Below the pieces are notes generated by a model. The model made no database searches. It saw only the letters and a list, made by a program, of their open reading frames with translations, and was not told the origin of the DNA. A program made the position numbers and the translations under genes. DNA of 64,000 nt from an uncultured Alphaproteobacteria bacterium (GTDB lineage Bacteria; Pseudomonadota; Alphaproteobacteria; HIMB59): NCBI GenBank assembly GCA_902521795.1, contig CABYSX010000001.1, forward strand, positions 1-64,000, written 5' to 3'. How positions within the stretch are numbered: the stretch's first letter is position 1; each line of letters starts with the position of its first letter. Below are positions 1 to 9,949 of the stretch, piece by piece.

Positions 1-215
1 ACTTCAAGAGGGGTATTAAAAGCATAGGAACCGAAGCGTTTTTTGTTGATAATTGGTTGATTTTGCTCAAGAACCACACCACTGTCGTTATAAGCAAGCC
101 GGATGTTGGATGTTTCTCTGAAGTCTTTTTTTAAGAGTCGCTCACAAATCTCGGCTCCCCAACTCACGCTGGAGAAGAAAACCCAGACACCTACAAAAAT
201 CCCCCTTAGTAACAA
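1..215 (-). CDS. Partial secreted protein of unknown function, truncated by the left window edge (putative TTG start at 213-215)
   Basis: Open minus-strand frame reading (M)LLRGIFVGVWVFFSSVSWGAEICERLLKKDFRETSNIRLAYNDSGVVLEQNQ...; N-terminus resembles a signal peptide; not in the supplied ORF list. Confidence 0.45.
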   Translation of the reverse strand, partial: MLLRGIFVGVWVFFSSVSWGAEICERLLKKDFRETSNIRLAYNDSGVVLEQNQPIINKKRFGSYAFNTPLE

Positions 216-216
216 G

Positions 217-681
217 CTAAAGTGATTTTAGCACACTCTTAATTTTACTCAACTGATCATCCAATTTTTGGATATCTTGATAGATTTTCTCTTTTTCATG
301 AGGAACTATTTTCGCTCCCCCAGAGCTCTTCTCATCCATCGACTCACGCACCGCGTCCATTAAATCTCCCAGTCTTCCTCCGATCGCCAATATCTCTGAT
401 TGTACCTCACTTTCGCTTGCAGGTTTTTCAGGTTGCGCAGTTGCCAGGTAATCTTTTAGAAAATTACTAAAAGGAGTTTTTTGATAAATTTTTTGCATGG
501 CATGTTCTAAGAGAATGACGGTTCTAAATTGGATGTTCCTTTCATGGTCATCAGGATCGGCACACTTGTAGATATATGATTTAGACTTACCGGTAATCTC
601 TTGGATGTCTTGATCACTGAGATTTTTTAGGACATCTTTAAGGGTGTGTTCGATGGTGATAATTTCTTTAGTTTTAGACAT
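217..681 (-). CDS. Hypothetical protein with HTH-like N-terminus and C-terminal coiled coil
   Basis: 154-aa ORF; 'LSDQDIQEITGKSKSYIYKCADPDD' resembles a phage-regulator-like HTH; charged C-terminal helix. Confidence 0.5.
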   Translation of the reverse strand: MSKTKEIITIEHTLKDVLKNLSDQDIQEITGKSKSYIYKCADPDDHERNIQFRTVILLEHAMQKIYQKTPFSNFLKDYLATAQPEKPASESEVQSEILAIGGRLGDLMDAVRESMDEKSSGGAKIVPHEKEKIYQDIQKLDDQLSKIKSVLKSL

Positions 682-785
682 ACCCCACTATAGCAATTTA
701 TGATAAGGGGGTAATCAATAATCTCTGTCCAAAAGTAAAAAAGCTTTGGACTATTTTAAAAAATGCTTTCTCTCATAATAGGGAT

Positions 786-1106
786 ATGAAGTCTAATTAT
801 ATTACCCCTACTTTAACCGGAGGATCCTCCTCCGATAAAAAATTTGAACCTCAATCCCTAAGTAATATTGAGGAGTATTTGCGCTGCCTTGCTCAAATCA
901 GGGTAGAGAACAATATTTCAGTTGAGGATGTAATGCAGCATTTGAATTATTCTCGTAGCACCCTTGATGCTCTTGAACAAGGCGATCTGGAATTTATCCA
1001 GTATCCTCTGAACTACTTCTTTACCAGGCAGTATGCCTCTTATTTAAAGGTCCCCTTTCCTCAGCAGTTCCTAATGAGCCATTTCAAGCCAGGAGAGAAA
1101 AAGTAA
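786..1106 (+). CDS. Small helix-turn-helix (Cro/RodZ-like) protein
   Basis: 106-aa ORF; 'LRCLAQIRVENNISVEDVMQHLNYSRSTLDALEQGDLEF' resembles HTH_25/XRE. Confidence 0.5.
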   Translation: MKSNYITPTLTGGSSSDKKFEPQSLSNIEEYLRCLAQIRVENNISVEDVMQHLNYSRSTLDALEQGDLEFIQYPLNYFFTRQYASYLKVPFPQQFLMSHFKPGEKK

Positions 1107-1633
1107 TGAGGGTTCTATTATTATTATTTATCAGTACTTTTTTAACTAATTGTACGTTGAAGGCTGAGAGTAACTCCATTCACCATGAGTTTGATAACTG
1201 GATACATATGGAGGCCAAGGAAGACAACCTCGATTTGGTCTTTAGCTTAGAGAACAGTGAACGAATGATTATTTTTATTGTCGATCCCAACTTAAGTTGT
1301 GATGCTCGGTTAGTTTACACAAATCGTGAATTTGACCCCCAGGATTTTGACGTCATGAGTGGTGAAACTTTCGATTGGATCCTCTCAGGGCAGACATACG
1401 ACGGCAAAGATGCCAGTCGATTAAACGCAGACGGATATGTTCGGTGGGAGCTAATGAGTTTTTACAAACATCACTTCTCCAAGCTTGAAGATTTGTTATC
1501 TAAAAGAGGGCAAATTTCATTTTCAATCAACGACCCTCTCAATCGATTTGAAAAACAGGAAATACAAATGAAAGCGAATGGACTTAGTTCTGCTCTTGTC
1601 AGTGCCCTTGATACTTGCCAAGGGTGGACATGA
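1106..1633 (+). CDS. Putative lipoprotein/secreted protein of unknown function
   Basis: N-terminal hydrophobic stretch ending in LTNC (lipobox-like); start overlaps the preceding stop. Confidence 0.5.
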   Translation: MRVLLLLFISTFLTNCTLKAESNSIHHEFDNWIHMEAKEDNLDLVFSLENSERMIIFIVDPNLSCDARLVYTNREFDPQDFDVMSGETFDWILSGQTYDGKDASRLNADGYVRWELMSFYKHHFSKLEDLLSKRGQISFSINDPLNRFEKQEIQMKANGLSSALVSALDTCQGWT

Positions 1634-2079
1634 TAAAAAAATTATTATGGTTACTCTTATTCATAAGTTGGTCTTTACCTATGAAGGCAGAAGAAAAACC
1701 TACGGCAATTTTTGTACTTGGTAGTTTAGATAATGACATAAAACAATTATTTAAAGAAACGATTAATGACCAGATACACAGTTATGCTCAAACAATCAGT
1801 GTGGGACCACAATCTAATATTTATGTTTTTCCCTATCGCAGTCAAGATCAGTGGCAAGTGGTAAGCCTCCAAGTAGAAGGCAATGAAAAGCATACAGACC
1901 TTCTTGGTCTTACTTTTGAGGGTCCCCCACTTCGATCTTTAGATGAAATCCGCCAGCTGGTCGGTCTAGATGGCTCCCTTAAATATATCGGTTGGAGTAG
2001 CTATGATGAGCTCCCTCCAGAAAAGGTTTTTATTGCTTCCAAAATTATCGCTCAAGATTATCTATACCTGTATTTTTAA
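1615..2079 (+). CDS. Hypothetical exported protein
   Basis: Signal-peptide-like N-terminus; internal ATG 'MIKKLLWLLLFISWSLPMKAEE' is the likelier start. Confidence 0.45.
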   Translation: MPRVDMIKKLLWLLLFISWSLPMKAEEKPTAIFVLGSLDNDIKQLFKETINDQIHSYAQTISVGPQSNIYVFPYRSQDQWQVVSLQVEGNEKHTDLLGLTFEGPPLRSLDEIRQLVGLDGSLKYIGWSSYDELPPEKVFIASKIIAQDYLYLYF

Positions 2080-2211
2080 CAAAACCTCTGTAAGCGTTTT
2101 ACTCTTTGCTTGCTTGATGTCTTTTCAAAGTGGTTTTGTCCCTTTAGTGGTCACAGTGGGTGTCTTATTATACAAGTGTGTGATCTTATTTTTTTATTTA
2201 ACCTACATTCA

Positions 2212-2439
2212 TCAAAAATCATCAACACCATCGATAGCTGAAACCACCATTAATGACTCAATATAGCGCTTTTTACTACAATCATAGCAAATCGTAATCA
2301 TTTCATCGTTGATTTTATTGATATATTTCTTTGAGACTTCCTTGAGATCTCCGCATTCGGAACACTTATTATAAGGTATCTGATCTTTTTCAATTAATTC
2401 CTCTTTCCCGTTCCACCAGCCCATATCTATTACTATCAT
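2212..2439 (-). CDS. Small zinc-ribbon-like protein
   Basis: 75 aa with CSEC ... CYDC pair of CxxC motifs. Confidence 0.4.
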   Translation of the reverse strand: MIVIDMGWWNGKEELIEKDQIPYNKCSECGDLKEVSKKYINKINDEMITICYDCSKKRYIESLMVVSAIDGVDDF

Positions 2440-2588
2440 AGGTAAAATATTCTTTGGAGATACATGCGCAAAAAAATTAAAAAAGTTGTTTATAACTCAA
2501 TTTTGAATGGATTATTAAGTTATTGCAAATTGTAAGCTGAAATATTACATTTCATGTTCACTTGAAAAATCGCTCAGAGGAGGATGAA

Positions 2589-3671
2589 GTGGCTGATATA
2601 AAAATAGATAAGATAGATAAATTTTACGGTAACGTTCAAGTTATCAAAGATGTTTCTTTAGAAATAAAAAGTCAATCATTTACAGTTTTAGTTGGTCCCT
2701 CTGGTTGCGGAAAATCAACTATGCTCAGAATGATCGCAGGTTTAGAGGATATAAACTCAGGAACAATTTCAATAGATGGTACAGTTGTAAATGAGCTGCC
2801 TCCAAAAGAAAGAAACATTGCAATGGTATTTCAATCTTACGCTCTATATCCCCATATGACTGTATTTGACAATATGGCATTTGGATTAAAACTAGAGAAA
2901 AGATCAAAAGAAGAAATTGATGAACGTGTTCAAGAAGCTGCAAAAATTTTGCAAATTGAAGAGTATCTTAGTAGAAAACCAAAGCAATTATCTGGAGGTC
3001 AAAGACAAAGAGTGGCCATTGGAAGAGCTATTACTCGTAAACCAAAAGTATTTCTATTTGACGAACCACTGTCAAATTTAGATGCTGCTCTTCGTGTTCA
3101 AATGCGTGTTGAACTTGCCAAACTCCACGATAACTTAAATGCTACTATGATTTATGTTACACACGACCAAACTGAAGCTATGACTATGGCAGACGATATT
3201 GTTGTTTTAAATGAGGGTGTTGTTTCTCAAAAAGGATCACCATTGGACTTATACAACGGGCCAAATAATTTATTTGTTGGAGGCTTCATAGGCTCTCCAA
3301 AAATGAATTTTATTTCAACTAAAATAACAAGCAAAAGCCAAGGCAAGACTGAAGTTGACTTAATGGGATCATCAACAATAAACATATCAAAGACTTTATC
3401 TTCTGCTAATGAAGGTGACGCTGTGATGCTTGGCATAAGGCCCGAACACCTCATCATCAATGAAGAGAGTGATGGTAGCTGGGAGAGCAAAGTCTTCGTT
3501 GTGGAAAAATTAGGGTCTGGAACTTTCCTTTATCTTGAAAAAGAGGGAGAGCCTCTTGTGGTTCAAACTGATGGTGACTCGAATATTAAAGTCGGAGATA
3601 CAGTTAAAGTAGGATTTTCGGCGTCTCGTTGTCACATTTTTGACAAGTCGAGCCAAGAAGCTTTCAAATAA
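2589..3671 (+). CDS. Sugar ABC transporter ATP-binding protein (UgpC/MsmK type)
   Basis: Walker [10 protein letters not shown], signature LSGGQRQR, Walker [14 protein letters not shown]-terminal TOBE-like region. GTG start at 2589 preferred over TTG at 2562: AGGAGG lies just upstream and MADIKI is a typical N-terminus. Confidence 0.9.
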   Translation: MADIKIDKIDKFYGNVQVIKDVSLEIKSQSFTVLVGPSGCGKSTMLRMIAGLEDINSGTISIDGTVVNELPPKERNIAMVFQSYALYPHMTVFDNMAFGLKLEKRSKEEIDERVQEAAKILQIEEYLSRKPKQLSGGQRQRVAIGRAITRKPKVFLFDEPLSNLDAALRVQMRVELAKLHDNLNATMIYVTHDQTEAMTMADDIVVLNEGVVSQKGSPLDLYNGPNNLFVGGFIGSPKMNFISTKITSKSQGKTEVDLMGSSTINISKTLSSANEGDAVMLGIRPEHLIINEESDGSWESKVFVVEKLGSGTFLYLEKEGEPLVVQTDGDSNIKVGDTVKVGFSASRCHIFDKSSQEAFK

Positions 3672-3711
3672 AAATTATTTTTTATCTTAGTTAGGGTCTA
3701 TTTTATATTAA

Positions 3712-4476
3712 TTATCTTGATGTGTATCCGCCGTCTACTACAAGTACTTCCCCAGTAACATAGCTTGAGGCAGGACTACATAAAAAGAGTGCGGCAGATG
3801 CAATTTCGTCTGGTTCTGCCATTCTGTTCATTGGAGTGAGTTCATTCCAAGTTGGATACCAATGCTCGTTTTCTTTTGGTAAATTAGTCATTTCTGTTCT
3901 GACATAACCAGGAGCAATAGCATTCACTCGAATGTTTTGATTGGCATAATCACTCGCTAAACTTTTCGTCATCATATGGACTGCAGCTTTAGATGCATTG
4001 TAAGCTGTTTGAGGTTGAGGAATGTTTGACACTAAACCTGAAATAGACCCAATATTTAAAATAACTCCCTCACCTTGTTTTTTCATGGGTGGAATAACTG
4101 AGCGACACATACGAAAAACTGCATCAACATTAAGATTCATAATTTTATCGAGCAAATCGTCATTAAATTCTTCTGTATCGCCGTGCTGAGCAACACCAGC
4201 GTTATTAACAAGGATATCGATTTTCCCGTGTTTATCTAAAGTATGGTCTATGGCTTTTTGAGGAACCGATCTGTCGATTAAATCCCCCTCATAAAAAGAA
4301 ACTTCATAATTAGCTTTTTTTAGTTCTTCTATTCCTCCGAAGGGGTCTGTTCTATTAATTATAACTAATTTTGCACCAGCCTCACCGAGAGCATGAGCTA
4401 TAGATAACCCAATTCCTCTTGTGCCTCCTGTTATAAGAGCTACTTTTCCATCAAGTTTATATTTTTCTAAAAACAT
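3712..4476 (-). CDS. SDR-family oxidoreductase (copy A)
   Basis: TGGTRGIG cofactor motif, NNAG, YNASK active site. Confidence 0.9.
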   Translation of the reverse strand: MFLEKYKLDGKVALITGGTRGIGLSIAHALGEAGAKLVIINRTDPFGGIEELKKANYEVSFYEGDLIDRSVPQKAIDHTLDKHGKIDILVNNAGVAQHGDTEEFNDDLLDKIMNLNVDAVFRMCRSVIPPMKKQGEGVILNIGSISGLVSNIPQPQTAYNASKAAVHMMTKSLASDYANQNIRVNAIAPGYVRTEMTNLPKENEHWYPTWNELTPMNRMAEPDEIASAALFLCSPASSYVTGEVLVVDGGYTSR

Positions 4477-4541
4477 TTTTGTAGAACAATAAACTTATCA
4501 TATTAAATAAAATAATGACAGTTTTGGGAAAATACCAATAA

Positions 4542-4594
4542 AAACATATGTTTAGATGCAAATTGCATGATGTTTACATTGTGACCATATGTAA
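4542..4594. promoter_or_regulatory. Cluster of inverted repeats in the divergent intergenic region (candidate operator)
   Basis: AAACATATGTTT (4542-4553), ATGCAA-A-TTGCAT (4556-4568), TTACAT-N9-ATGTAA (4574-4594). Confidence 0.4.
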
Positions 4595-4673
4595 TATAAT
4601 TGAGACGTTTTTATATCTTGAAATTAGTTTCGTCTAATTAAAAAATAAAAACATTCTTATAGGAGGAAATAAT

Positions 4674-6098
4674 ATGAGAAAAATACTATTTGCCTTAGTG
4701 GCATCCATCTTCTCTTTTTCAGCAATGGCTGGCGGTCATGCTGATTGGTTTAAAGAAGCTGGTGCTCCTTACAAAGGCACGGTACTGCAAGGTGTAGCTG
4801 AAAATACACCTCCAGGACAATTTGCTGGTGAAGTTTTAGCAAAAGAATTTGAAAAACTTACTGGCATTAAAGTCCAATTAGAAAATACATCATGGGATCA
4901 GATGTATGATAAAGCAATTAAGGATATGGAAGCTAACTCAGGTATCTATGACTTTGTTTATATTGAACAAGACATTGTATATGACTACTTAAATAGAGAC
5001 TTCTTAGTTAATATTACCGAAGGTTTAGCTAACAATCCTGATCTTCAAGCACCTGGTGTAAGTCTAGATGACTTTACAACCTTCATCGATTATTTCAAAG
5101 ATGGATCAGGTGATGTGTTTGGTGTACCAATGGAAGCATTCATTAAAGTATACTTATACAGAAAAGATCTTTTTGAAAGAGCGGATGCTAAAGCTCAATT
5201 TAGAGCACAATATGGTTATGGTCTATCTCCAGCCACATCTTTTGAACAATACAGAGACAATGCTGAGTTCTTTACTCATTTCTGTGCTGAACAAGGTATG
5301 GAGTGTTGGGGAACAACAGTTCAAGGACACACAGGTCACCCAGCTTCAACTTATGAGTTCCTAGAATCAATTGCACCTTCTTTTGGTTTATATAACTGGG
5401 GTGTAAATATGGACTCTTACCAATCATGTGTTGAGAATGGTGGACAGTTAAACGGTGGAAGAGCTAAAGCTGCTCTTAACTTCTGGACACAATTATTACC
5501 ATTTGCTCCACCCGAGGCTCTTCAGAGTACTTGGAGTGAAGTTGGATCATCTTTCGCTGCAGGAAGAGCGGCTCAAGGATGGGTATATGGTGAAAATGCT
5601 GCATGGATTGCAACTGATGCTGAAAAATCAGCTGTTGTTGGAAATGTTGGTGTGATGTTACCTCCTACTGCACCCGGTGTTATGACACAAGCTGCATCAG
5701 GAAATGGTTACATTGGTTACTATGATGGAGGTGCCTATGGTATTCCTCACTCATCTAAAAACAAAGAGGCAACTATGCTTTGGTTGCAGTATGTTGCTTT
5801 AAATGAGCACCAAGCTGATTGGGCTATTGCTGGCGGACGTATCACACACAAAGATACATATGCAGACCCTAAAGTTATGGCTGTTGACGAGCAAGCAGAT
5901 GGTTACTTTACTCTTATGAGAGATACTGGCTTTTTATACGCTGGTGCTCCTCCGTTCCCATTCCATGGTGCGGGAAGAGGTGCGATTGACCCATTCATTT
6001 ACAGCGCTTTAGCAGGTGAAATGACACCTGAAGAAGCTCTTGATGGTGCGTGTCAAGCTTTAGACACAGTAATGGCTGACCTCGGTTACCAAAACTAA
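4674..6098 (+). CDS. Extracellular solute-binding protein of a sugar/polyol ABC transporter
   Basis: Signal peptide MRKILFALVASIFSFSAMAG, SBP family 1-like sequence; AGGAGG upstream; followed by two permease genes. Confidence 0.9.
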   Translation: MRKILFALVASIFSFSAMAGGHADWFKEAGAPYKGTVLQGVAENTPPGQFAGEVLAKEFEKLTGIKVQLENTSWDQMYDKAIKDMEANSGIYDFVYIEQDIVYDYLNRDFLVNITEGLANNPDLQAPGVSLDDFTTFIDYFKDGSGDVFGVPMEAFIKVYLYRKDLFERADAKAQFRAQYGYGLSPATSFEQYRDNAEFFTHFCAEQGMECWGTTVQGHTGHPASTYEFLESIAPSFGLYNWGVNMDSYQSCVENGGQLNGGRAKAALNFWTQLLPFAPPEALQSTWSEVGSSFAAGRAAQGWVYGENAAWIATDAEKSAVVGNVGVMLPPTAPGVMTQAASGNGYIGYYDGGAYGIPHSSKNKEATMLWLQYVALNEHQADWAIAGGRITHKDTYADPKVMAVDEQADGYFTLMRDTGFLYAGAPPFPFHGAGRGAIDPFIYSALAGEMTPEEALDGACQALDTVMADLGYQN

Positions 6099-6112
6099 TC
6101 AATACTTTTTTT

Positions 6113-6138
6113 AAGGGAGGCGCTAACGCCTCCCTTTT
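6113..6138 (+). terminator. Intercistronic stem-loop between SBP and permease genes
   Basis: AAGGGAGGCG-CTAA-CGCCTCCCTT followed by TT; perfect 10-bp stem. Confidence 0.8.
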
Positions 6139-6145
6139 ACTTTAA

Positions 6146-7027
6146 ATGCTTTCTAAAAATAAAACTGGCTGGCTACTTTTATCTCCAACAATATTGATTT
6201 TGGCTCTAGCAGGCTTACTTCCATTCATCTATGTCTTATATGTTGGTTTTTTTCAATGGAACCCTCTCGCCGTTGACCCCTCTCTTCAATTTGAAGGCTT
6301 CGCTTCAAATTATAGGAGACTTATATTTGATGAAGTATTTCTAGAGTCAATATGGCGTTCAATTAAATTTTCAGTGGTCACATTGACCATAGAACTTAGT
6401 CTTGGGTTTATACTTGCCCTCTCTTTATTAAGTTCATTTCCTTTAAAATCATTTTTTAGAAGTGTTCATACACTCCCTTTAGTTATCGCCCCTATTGTCG
6501 TTGGATCAATTTTTAAATTATTTACAGTGCAAGGATTGGGACCACTACCTCATATTTTAAAAGATTATTTTGGTTATACCTTAAATTACGGATTGAATGC
6601 TGATCAAGCTTTTTGGATGATAGTAATAATGGATGTATGGCACTGGACACCATTTGTAACTTTAACATTGCTTGCAGGTTTAAGTGCACTGCCCCAGGAC
6701 CCCTATGAATCTGCAAAAATAGACGGTGCGAATAATTTTCAAATTTTTACATATATAACTATTCCTATGATGGTTCCTGTTTTGATTGTGGTTATTTTTA
6801 TTAGATTAATGGACTCATTAAAGATTGTTGATGAGGTCTGGATGCTAACAGGTGGTGGTCCTGGATATGCAACACGCTTTACAGGTATTCACATTTGGAA
6901 AGAAGTGTTTGAAAAAAGGTATTATGGATTAGGTTCTGCAATGTCTATTTTATATTTATATATCACAATTGTTATTTGTTGGGTTTTATACAGTGTCATG
7001 GTCGCAAGGGGAAAAAATGAAGACTAA
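6146..7027 (+). CDS. Sugar ABC transporter permease (UgpA/MalF type)
   Basis: Six-TM-like profile; EAA-like loop '[25 protein letters not shown]'. Confidence 0.9.
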   Translation: MLSKNKTGWLLLSPTILILALAGLLPFIYVLYVGFFQWNPLAVDPSLQFEGFASNYRRLIFDEVFLESIWRSIKFSVVTLTIELSLGFILALSLLSSFPLKSFFRSVHTLPLVIAPIVVGSIFKLFTVQGLGPLPHILKDYFGYTLNYGLNADQAFWMIVIMDVWHWTPFVTLTLLAGLSALPQDPYESAKIDGANNFQIFTYITIPMMVPVLIVVIFIRLMDSLKIVDEVWMLTGGGPGYATRFTGIHIWKEVFEKRYYGLGSAMSILYLYITIVICWVLYSVMVARGKNED

Positions 7028-7871
7028 AAAAACTTTTTCTAAAATTGGAACAACTTTTCTTTGGAGTTTACTCACCATCATCACTTTATTTCCTATTTAC
7101 TGGATGGTTTTAGTATCTACAAGAACACCCGTTGAATTGTTTGGAAAACCAGATTTAAGTCCCACATTTTTTCAGAAGGTTCACTGGAAAAACTTTACAA
7201 AACCATTTCTTGATGGAATTTATGCTGACTATCTTTTTAATTCTATTATTGTTGCCACTTCAAATGCAGCATTAGTTACAATACTAGCACTAATGGCTAC
7301 CTATGCTCTCTCTCGATTTAAATTGCCTGGATCCGAAAGTATATTTTTTTGGACAATGACTAATAGAATGGCGCCTCCTGCAGCTTTTTTATTACCATTA
7401 TTTTTATTATTTTCTACTGTCTTTAAATTTGGAGACTTTACTTTATTTGATACAAAAATTGGATTAATTTTATTGTACTGTGTTTTTAACTTACCCTTTG
7501 CTATATGGCTTTTAAAAGGGATAATCGATGGTATACCAAAAGAATTAGATGAAGCAATGATAGTTGATGGCGCTAATTTATTTACAATTTTTAGAAAACT
7601 AATAATACCATTAGCAGCTCCAGGTATAGCAGTTACATCTTTACTTAGTTTTCTTTTTGCATGGAATGAGTATTTATTAGCATCAACTTTAACAAGTGTT
7701 TATGCAAGAACTATTCCTACTGGTTTATCAGAGTTTGTTACCACCACTGGAACTAACTGGGGAACTATGGCTGCAGTAGCATTAGTATCAATGTTACCTG
7801 CATTATTATTTTTATTTGCGGTTCAAAAACATATAGTAGCAGGATTAACATTTGGAGCAGTAAAAGGTTAA
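7017..7871 (+). CDS. Sugar ABC transporter permease (UgpE/MalG type)
   Basis: EAA-like loop '[29 protein letters not shown]'; likely start MKTKKTF overlapping the previous stop rather than the upstream ORF start at 6969. Confidence 0.9.
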   Translation: MKTKKTFSKIGTTFLWSLLTIITLFPIYWMVLVSTRTPVELFGKPDLSPTFFQKVHWKNFTKPFLDGIYADYLFNSIIVATSNAALVTILALMATYALSRFKLPGSESIFFWTMTNRMAPPAAFLLPLFLLFSTVFKFGDFTLFDTKIGLILLYCVFNLPFAIWLLKGIIDGIPKELDEAMIVDGANLFTIFRKLIIPLAAPGIAVTSLLSFLFAWNEYLLASTLTSVYARTIPTGLSEFVTTTGTNWGTMAAVALVSMLPALLFLFAVQKHIVAGLTFGAVKG

Positions 7872-7872
7872 T

Positions 7873-8052
7873 ATGAAAAAAAGAGGTTTTATTCCATTAA
7901 ATACTAATTGGTTTGATAGGCTATTTATTGGAGTAATAAGTTACGTTGCATTACAGTTATTCTGGATGAGATTTCTAGAAAGCTTCGTATCATTAAATTT
8001 TGCAATAGGAATAGGTCTATTGTGGATAATTTTTGTTATTTGGAAAGGATAA
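7873..8052 (+). CDS. Small (59 aa) putative two-TM membrane protein in the importer operon
   Basis: ATG one base after the permease stop; MKKRGFIPLNTNWFDRLFIGVISYVALQLFWMRFLESFVSLNFAIGIGLLWIIFVIWKG; below the ORF-track cutoff. Confidence 0.65.
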   Translation: MKKRGFIPLNTNWFDRLFIGVISYVALQLFWMRFLESFVSLNFAIGIGLLWIIFVIWKG

Positions 8053-8058
8053 TATAAC

Positions 8059-9102
8059 ATGAAAGCTTTAGTCTTAGAAAAGCAATTGGAATTAAAATTG
8101 CGTGATATTGAATTGCCAACAGAGGTGGGTCCCGATGATGTAAAAATTAAAATGCATACTGTGGGCATCTGTGGATCTGATATTCATTATTATGAGCATG
8201 GTAAAATTGGTCAATGGCATGTTAATGCCCCAATGGTTTTGGGCCATGAAGGGTCTGGTACTGTAATTGCTGTTGGTAATAACGAAAAAATTTTAAAAGT
8301 AGGTGACAGGGTTTGTATTGAACCACAGGTCGTTAGTAAAAAATCAAAAGAATATAAATTGGGTATGTATAACTATGACCAAAAAGTTAAATTTTGGGCT
8401 ACTCCTCCGATACACGGCTGTCTTGCGCCTGAAGTTGTTTTTCCTGGGGATATGGTTTTTAAAATACCTGATAATTTATCTTATGCTGAAGGAGCGATGG
8501 TGGAACCTCTTGCGGTGGGTATGCAGGGTGTCACTAAAGCTAAAATTAAACCAGGGCAAATTGGTTTAGTTATGGGCTGTGGTCCAATTGGTCTTGTTAC
8601 AGGTTTGGCAGCATTAGCTGGAGGATGTTCAAAAGTCTATATTGCTGATGTACTAGGTGATAAATTAAAGATGTGCGATCACTATCCTGACTTGATTCCA
8701 GTTAATTTAACTACTGAAAATTTATCTGAGAGAATTATGGATGATACTGGTGGTTGGGGAGTTGATCGTTTTTTTGAGTGCAGTGGTGCAGTCAAAGCTT
8801 ACGAGTCAATTTTTTCATGTTGTTCACCTGGAGCTCATGTCGTGCTCATTGGTAATAATGCAGAACCAGTGCCAATGAATTGGGCCATTTTGTTTGCTAA
8901 GGGGTTAGAATATCAAACTGTTCATAGATACTCACATCAGTATGAACCTTCAATTAGACTACTAGGAAGTGGAAAAATTGACGTAAAACCAATGATCACT
9001 CATACTTTTAAATTTGAAGAGAGCGTTGAGGCTTTTGAAAGAGCGGCGGAGCACAGACCAACTGATGTCAAACTTCAAATTAAGGTAGATGAAGGAAATT
9101 AA
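8059..9102 (+). CDS. Zinc-dependent medium-chain alcohol dehydrogenase (xylitol/sorbitol-dehydrogenase-like)
   Basis: [29 protein letters not shown] motifs. Confidence 0.9.
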   Translation: MKALVLEKQLELKLRDIELPTEVGPDDVKIKMHTVGICGSDIHYYEHGKIGQWHVNAPMVLGHEGSGTVIAVGNNEKILKVGDRVCIEPQVVSKKSKEYKLGMYNYDQKVKFWATPPIHGCLAPEVVFPGDMVFKIPDNLSYAEGAMVEPLAVGMQGVTKAKIKPGQIGLVMGCGPIGLVTGLAALAGGCSKVYIADVLGDKLKMCDHYPDLIPVNLTTENLSERIMDDTGGWGVDRFFECSGAVKAYESIFSCCSPGAHVVLIGNNAEPVPMNWAILFAKGLEYQTVHRYSHQYEPSIRLLGSGKIDVKPMITHTFKFEESVEAFERAAEHRPTDVKLQIKVDEGN

Positions 9103-9141
9103 TATAGCTTTAAAATAATACCTGAGAATATTACGAAGAAA

Positions 9142-9906
9142 CTACCTTGTAGTGTATCCACCATCAACTACTAATACTTCACCAGTAACGTAGCTTGATG
9201 CAGGACTACATAAAAAAAGGGCAGCAGATGCAATTTCATGAGGTTCTGCCATCCGTTTCATAGGTGTTTGTTTATCCCAGGTGGAGTACCAATGCTCATA
9301 TTTTTTTGGTAAATTTGTAATGTCCGTTTTCACGTAACCTGGGGCAATAGCATTCACTCGAATTTTTTGATTAGCATAATCACTAGCTAAGCTTTTGGTC
9401 ATCATATGGACTGCAGCTTTAGATGCATTATAAGCCACTTGTGGTTGAGGTATGTTAGAAACTATTCCTGACATTGATCCAACATTTAAAATAACTCCCT
9501 CACCCTGTTTTTTCATAGGTGGTATTGCCGATCGACACATACGAAAAACCACATCTAAATTAATATCCATAATTTTATCTAACATTTCATCATTAAATTC
9601 ATCGGTGTCCCCGTGTTGAGCGACACCAGCATTATTTACAAGGATATCGACTCTTCCATGTCTTTCTAAAGTAAAATCTATAGTTTTCTGTGGTACAGAA
9701 CGGTCAAGCAAATCACCCTCGAAAAAAGACACATCATAATTAGCTTTTTTTAGCTCTTCTATTCCACCATTTTTATCTTCTCTATCAATTAAAACTAATT
9801 TTGCACCAGCCTCACCAAGAGCATGGGCAATGGATAGGCCTATCCCTTTTGCACCTCCAGTGATTTGGGCAATTTTGCCATCTAATTTGAATTTATCTAA
9901 AAACAT
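9142..9906 (-). CDS. SDR-family oxidoreductase (copy B, close paralog of 3712..4476)
   Basis: Same length (254 aa) with long identical blocks to copy A; TGGAKGIG, NNAG, YNASK. Confidence 0.9.
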   Translation of the reverse strand: MFLDKFKLDGKIAQITGGAKGIGLSIAHALGEAGAKLVLIDREDKNGGIEELKKANYDVSFFEGDLLDRSVPQKTIDFTLERHGRVDILVNNAGVAQHGDTDEFNDEMLDKIMDINLDVVFRMCRSAIPPMKKQGEGVILNVGSMSGIVSNIPQPQVAYNASKAAVHMMTKSLASDYANQKIRVNAIAPGYVKTDITNLPKKYEHWYSTWDKQTPMKRMAEPHEIASAALFLCSPASSYVTGEVLVVDGGYTTR

Positions 9907-9949
9907 TTACCCCCCAGAATTAAAATTAATATAATATTTAATATAATAC

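Noticed and set aside
1970-2266. 98-aa hydrophobic ORF overlapping 1615..2079
   Set aside because: Overlaps the better-supported upstream frame by about 110 bp and has no clear ribosome-binding site; a short hydrophobic tail ORF is possible but not supportable.
2725-3490. Minus-strand ORFs 2725..2943 and 3227..3490
   Set aside because: Antisense to the ABC ATPase gene, whose motifs establish the true coding frame.
4622-4639. AATTAG-TTTCGT-CTAATT inverted repeat upstream of the SBP gene
   Set aside because: Only 6-bp AT-rich arms; expected by chance in AT-rich intergenic DNA, unlike the cluster at 4542-4594.
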